From positions 1-6,932 of the forward strand of contig JAAZDI010000214.1 of assembly GCA_012512295.1 (NCBI GenBank): DNA of 6,932 bases, written 5' to 3'. Positions within the stretch are counted from its first letter, which is position 1. Each line of letters begins with the position of its first letter. A program made the translations under genes and the position numbers. Source of the stretch: Syntrophomonadaceae bacterium (GTDB lineage: Bacteria > Bacillota > Ch66 > Ch109). Below, one piece after another: positions 5,377 through 6,932 of the stretch. The notes beneath the pieces are model-generated. The model did not search any database and was not told where the DNA came from. It saw only the letters and a list, made by a program, of their open reading frames with translations.

Positions 5377-6147
5377 ATGATGAGTACCCGCCTTTCAGAA
5401 ATGAATCTACCTCGGTTTCCTCGTTTAACCGATGAAGAAGTAGCCGAATTGCTGCCTCGGGCTCAGGCTGGTGACCAGGAGGCGAGGGAGAAGTTAATAA
5501 ACTGTAACCTTCGCCTGGTATTTAACATGGTCCAGCGTTTTCATCATCGGGGTTACGAGGAGGAAGATTTATTCCAAATTGGGACGATTGGCTTGATTAA
5601 GGCCATCGATAAATTTGACACGGGCTTTAATGTCAAGTTTTCTACTTATGCTGTTCCCATGATCATCGGCGAAATACGTCGATTTTTAAGAGACGATCAT
5701 TCTGTTAAAGTTGCCCGCTCTTTAAAAGAGATAGCCTTTCGGGTGCCACGAGTTAAGGAAGAATTGATTAAAGCCAAAGGAAGGGAACCGACAATTACCG
5801 AAGTGGCTGAGGCTCTTGGATTGCCCAGAGAAGAAGTGGTTGGCGCTCTGGAAGCTTTACAGCAACCGGCTTCAATTCATGAGACTCTCTACCAGGATGA
5901 TGGCGATCCAATCTATTTGCTGGATCAGTTAAAAGCGGAGACCGGACCGGAATCGACGTGGATGGAAAACCTGGCCCTCAAAGAGGTGCTAGCCAAGCTG
6001 CCGGAACGGGAGCGAGAAGTTATTCGACTGCGTTTTTTTGAGGATAAGACTCAGACTCAGGTCGCCGAAGTCTTAGGCTTATCTCAAGTTCAGATTTCTC
6101 GAATTGAACGTCAAGCAATCAATCATATCCGGGAGTTAATGAGTTAA
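5377..6147 (+). CDS. sigF: RNA polymerase sigma-F factor (SpoIIAC), forespore-specific
   Basis: Sigma-70 family factor that starts forespore gene expression after asymmetric division and is held inactive by SpoIIAB. It has 256 residues, against 255 in B. subtilis. Region 2 spans about 38-107, with the core-binding and -10-recognition stretch EDLFQIGTIGLIKA (63-76) and KFSTYAVPMIIGEIRRFLRD (87-106). Region 3 is about 115-185, including SIHET (166-170) and DGDPIYLLDQ (175-184) as in SigF/G. Region 4 is about 200-254, with helix-turn-helix TQTQVAEVLGLSQVQISRIE (225-244). SIHET/DGDP plus the spoIIAA-spoIIAB context identify SigF rather than SigG or SigB. Start: tandem ATGs at 5377 and 5380 lie behind GGCGGGGGTGA (5366-5376); either is possible. 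A strong intrinsic terminator follows the stop, ending the spoIIA unit. Confidence 0.97.
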   Translation: MMSTRLSEMNLPRFPRLTDEEVAELLPRAQAGDQEAREKLINCNLRLVFNMVQRFHHRGYEEEDLFQIGTIGLIKAIDKFDTGFNVKFSTYAVPMIIGEIRRFLRDDHSVKVARSLKEIAFRVPRVKEELIKAKGREPTITEVAEALGLPREEVVGALEALQQPASIHETLYQDDGDPIYLLDQLKAETGPESTWMENLALKEVLAKLPEREREVIRLRFFEDKTQTQVAEVLGLSQVQISRIERQAINHIRELMS

Positions 6148-6173
6148 ATCGACATTTACACTAAACAGTGAAT

Positions 6174-6198
6174 AACCGGGCACAAAGCTCGGTTTTTT
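6174..6198 (+). terminator. Intrinsic terminator of the spoIIA-sigF operon
   Basis: AACCGGGC (6174-6181) pairs with GCTCGGTT (6187-6194), eight pairs including one G-T, with loop ACAAA, running into TTTTTT (6193-6198). It lies 26 nt after the sigF stop, so dodecin and spoVAC need their own promoter. Confidence 0.92.
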
Positions 6199-6224
6199 GT
6201 TATGTTAGCCAATTGACTTTAATT

Positions 6225-6254
6225 GCATACATGCCGGACACCAGGGAAATACTA
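6225..6254 (+). promoter_or_regulatory. Sigma-F promoter of the dodecin gene
   Basis: GCATA (6225-6229) matches the -35 GYATA. Exactly 15 nt later, GGAAATACTA (6245-6254) agrees with the B. subtilis sigma-F -10 consensus GGnnAnAnTR at every fixed position. It starts 27 nt after the sigF terminator and about 50 nt before the dodecin ATG. A start near 6261 would give a 40-nt leader containing AAGGAGG. The -10 is not a good sigma-G element (no CAT). A TTGACT at 6213-6218 has no -10 partner at 16-18 nt, so sigma-A is unlikely. Confidence 0.78.
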
Positions 6255-6303
6255 TGAGTCGAGAATAACCAACATTTATGTTAGGTAGTGAAGGAGGTTT
6301 ATT

Positions 6304-6498
6304 ATGTTTGTAAAAGTAGCGGAATTAGTTGGGGAATCACCACATAGTTGGAATGATGCGGTTCAGTCAGCGATTAGAGAAGCATCACGGTCGATCCGTA
6401 ATATCAGCGGGGTAGAGGTTTACAATTTAACCGCCAATGTTGACGGAGGCAAAATAGTTGAATATAAAGCCAATGTGAAGATCGCCTATACAGAATAA
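6304..6498 (+). CDS. Dodecin family small protein
   Basis: Dodecins are 65-70-residue proteins with a beta-alpha-beta-beta fold that form hollow dodecamers storing flavins or, in some members, CoA. This one has 64 residues and the family pattern: FVKVAELVGESPHSW (2-16), a helix DAVQSAIREASRSIRN (18-33), then VEVYNLTANV (37-46) and IVEYKANVKIAYTE (51-64) as the two long strands. The flavin-stacking Trp of classic dodecins (W36 in Halobacterium) is Gly here (G36 in NISGVEV), so flavin binding is uncertain. The ATG follows AAGGAGG (6291-6297) by 6 nt. The gene lies between sigF and spoVAC behind a sigma-F-type promoter, so a forespore role is inferred; nothing in the sequence shows what it stores. 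Confidence 0.9.
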   Translation: MFVKVAELVGESPHSWNDAVQSAIREASRSIRNISGVEVYNLTANVDGGKIVEYKANVKIAYTE

Positions 6499-6533
6499 GG
6501 AATATTTAATTGTCTAATTTGACTATTGGATTT

Positions 6534-6564
6534 CGGGCACCAAAAGGTGCCTGTTTAACCTTTT
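6534..6564 (+). terminator. Intrinsic terminator or attenuator between dodecin and spoVAC
   Basis: CGGGCACC (6534-6541), loop AAAA, GGTGCCTG (6546-6553) is an 8-pair stem with one G-T, followed by TTTAACCTTTT. It can end the dodecin transcript. An alternative stem, CCAAAAGG (6540-6547) with CCTTTTGG (6559-6566), uses the same bases and would disrupt it, giving a possible terminator/antiterminator pair in the spoVAC leader. The T-run is broken by AACC, so termination may be only partial. Confidence 0.65.
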
Positions 6565-6587
6565 GGCAAGGCAAGGTGGTGTTAGAA

Positions 6588-6932
6588 TTGGCTAACAACT
6601 TGAAAGATAAATACAATGCCCTTTTTAACGTCATCCAAAAACTAAAGGTAAAGCGGAGTCAAGCTGAACCGGAACTCGCTCAACAGCAAATGCCCCGATC
6701 AATGAATCCAGTCGAGGAACAGGAGTATCAAAAGCAAATTAATGAGGAAGCTTACCGGTGGCTGACCGAACAACATAAACCTAAGACCCCCTGGATGCGC
6801 AATACGGTCCTCGCTTTTTTAGTCGGGGGATTGATTTGTACTCTGGGACAGATAATCCTTAACTACTTTAAAAGCTATGGCTTGAGTCTTAAGGAGGCTG
6901 GTGCAGCGACCGTCTTTGTGATGGTATTTCTA
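6588..6932 (+). CDS. spoVAC: Stage V sporulation protein AC (SpoVAC), 3' truncated by window
   Basis: SpoVAC is an inner-membrane component of the SpoVA channel, which loads dipicolinic acid into the forespore and releases it in germination. The first 115 codons are present and open at the edge. The family block KPKTPWMRNTVLAFLVGG (64-81) aligns with B. subtilis SpoVAC (TPKTPLFANCLKAFLVGG). The first membrane segment is about 73-94 and a second begins near 106. Start: TTG at 6588 follows AAGGTGGTG (6573-6581, one mismatch to AAGGAGGTG) by 6 nt. An in-frame GTG at 6579 lies within that site, and ATGs at 6690 and 6702 lack Shine-Dalgarno sites. With this start, about 49 extra polar residues rich in K, Q and E precede the region matching B. 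subtilis. No convincing sigma-G promoter was found directly upstream. spoVAC without spoVAA/AB before it is the clostridial arrangement. Confidence 0.88.
   Translation, partial: MANNLKDKYNALFNVIQKLKVKRSQAEPELAQQQMPRSMNPVEEQEYQKQINEEAYRWLTEQHKPKTPWMRNTVLAFLVGGLICTLGQIILNYFKSYGLSLKEAGAATVFVMVFL

Noticed and set aside
6519..6547. TTGACT as a -35 for a sigma-A or sporulation promoter of spoVAC
   Set aside because: No -10-like hexamer at 16-18 nt, and no CATnnTA or GGnnAnAnTR at the right distance from the GAATA motifs at 6460, 6493 and 6500.

Overview
The window is a stretch of chromosome from an endospore-forming Firmicute, most likely a Clostridia-class anaerobe of the Desulfotomaculum/Peptococcaceae or Thermoanaerobacterales type. 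The evidence is the syntenic block xerD - deoB - pdp - dacF - spoIIAA - spoIIAB - sigF - (dodecin) - spoVAC. The spoVA locus seems to begin directly with spoVAC, as in clostridia. GC content looks to be in the mid-40s by eye. All genes are on the + strand, and GTG/TTG starts with strong Shine-Dalgarno sites are frequent. I cannot name the species.

Region 1 (1-2830), housekeeping and nucleoside salvage: the last codons of xerD (chromosome dimer resolution recombinase), then deoB (phosphopentomutase) and pdp (pyrimidine-nucleoside phosphorylase). Together the two enzymes send (deoxy)ribose from nucleosides into pentose 5-phosphates. The purine nucleoside phosphorylase gene that sits next to deoB in B. 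subtilis is absent.

Region 2 (2831-6198), forespore control: dacF (D,D-carboxypeptidase) behind a sigma-F/G-like promoter; a 323-nt gap with hairpins and a good sigma-H promoter; then spoIIAA (anti-anti-sigma), spoIIAB (anti-sigma kinase) and sigF, closed by an intrinsic terminator. SpoIIAB holds sigma-F inactive. Unphosphorylated SpoIIAA releases it in the forespore. Unusually, spoIIAA and spoIIAB are separated by 170 nt. That gap can fold into a compact multi-stem RNA whose closing stem covers the spoIIAB ribosome binding site, and it carries two tiny ORFs with their own SD-like sequences. This is the most novel-looking part of the window.

Region 3 (6199-6932), forespore output: a small dodecin gene behind a sequence that fits the sigma-F consensus at every fixed position, suggesting a forespore-expressed dodecin directly downstream of its own sigma factor gene. 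It lacks the flavin-stacking tryptophan of the classic dodecins. Next come two mutually exclusive hairpins (terminator versus alternative), then the 5' part of spoVAC (dipicolinic-acid channel component) with an N-terminal extension, cut by the window edge.

Promoter and RNA-fold calls were made by eye against remembered consensus sequences; no folding or database search was run.
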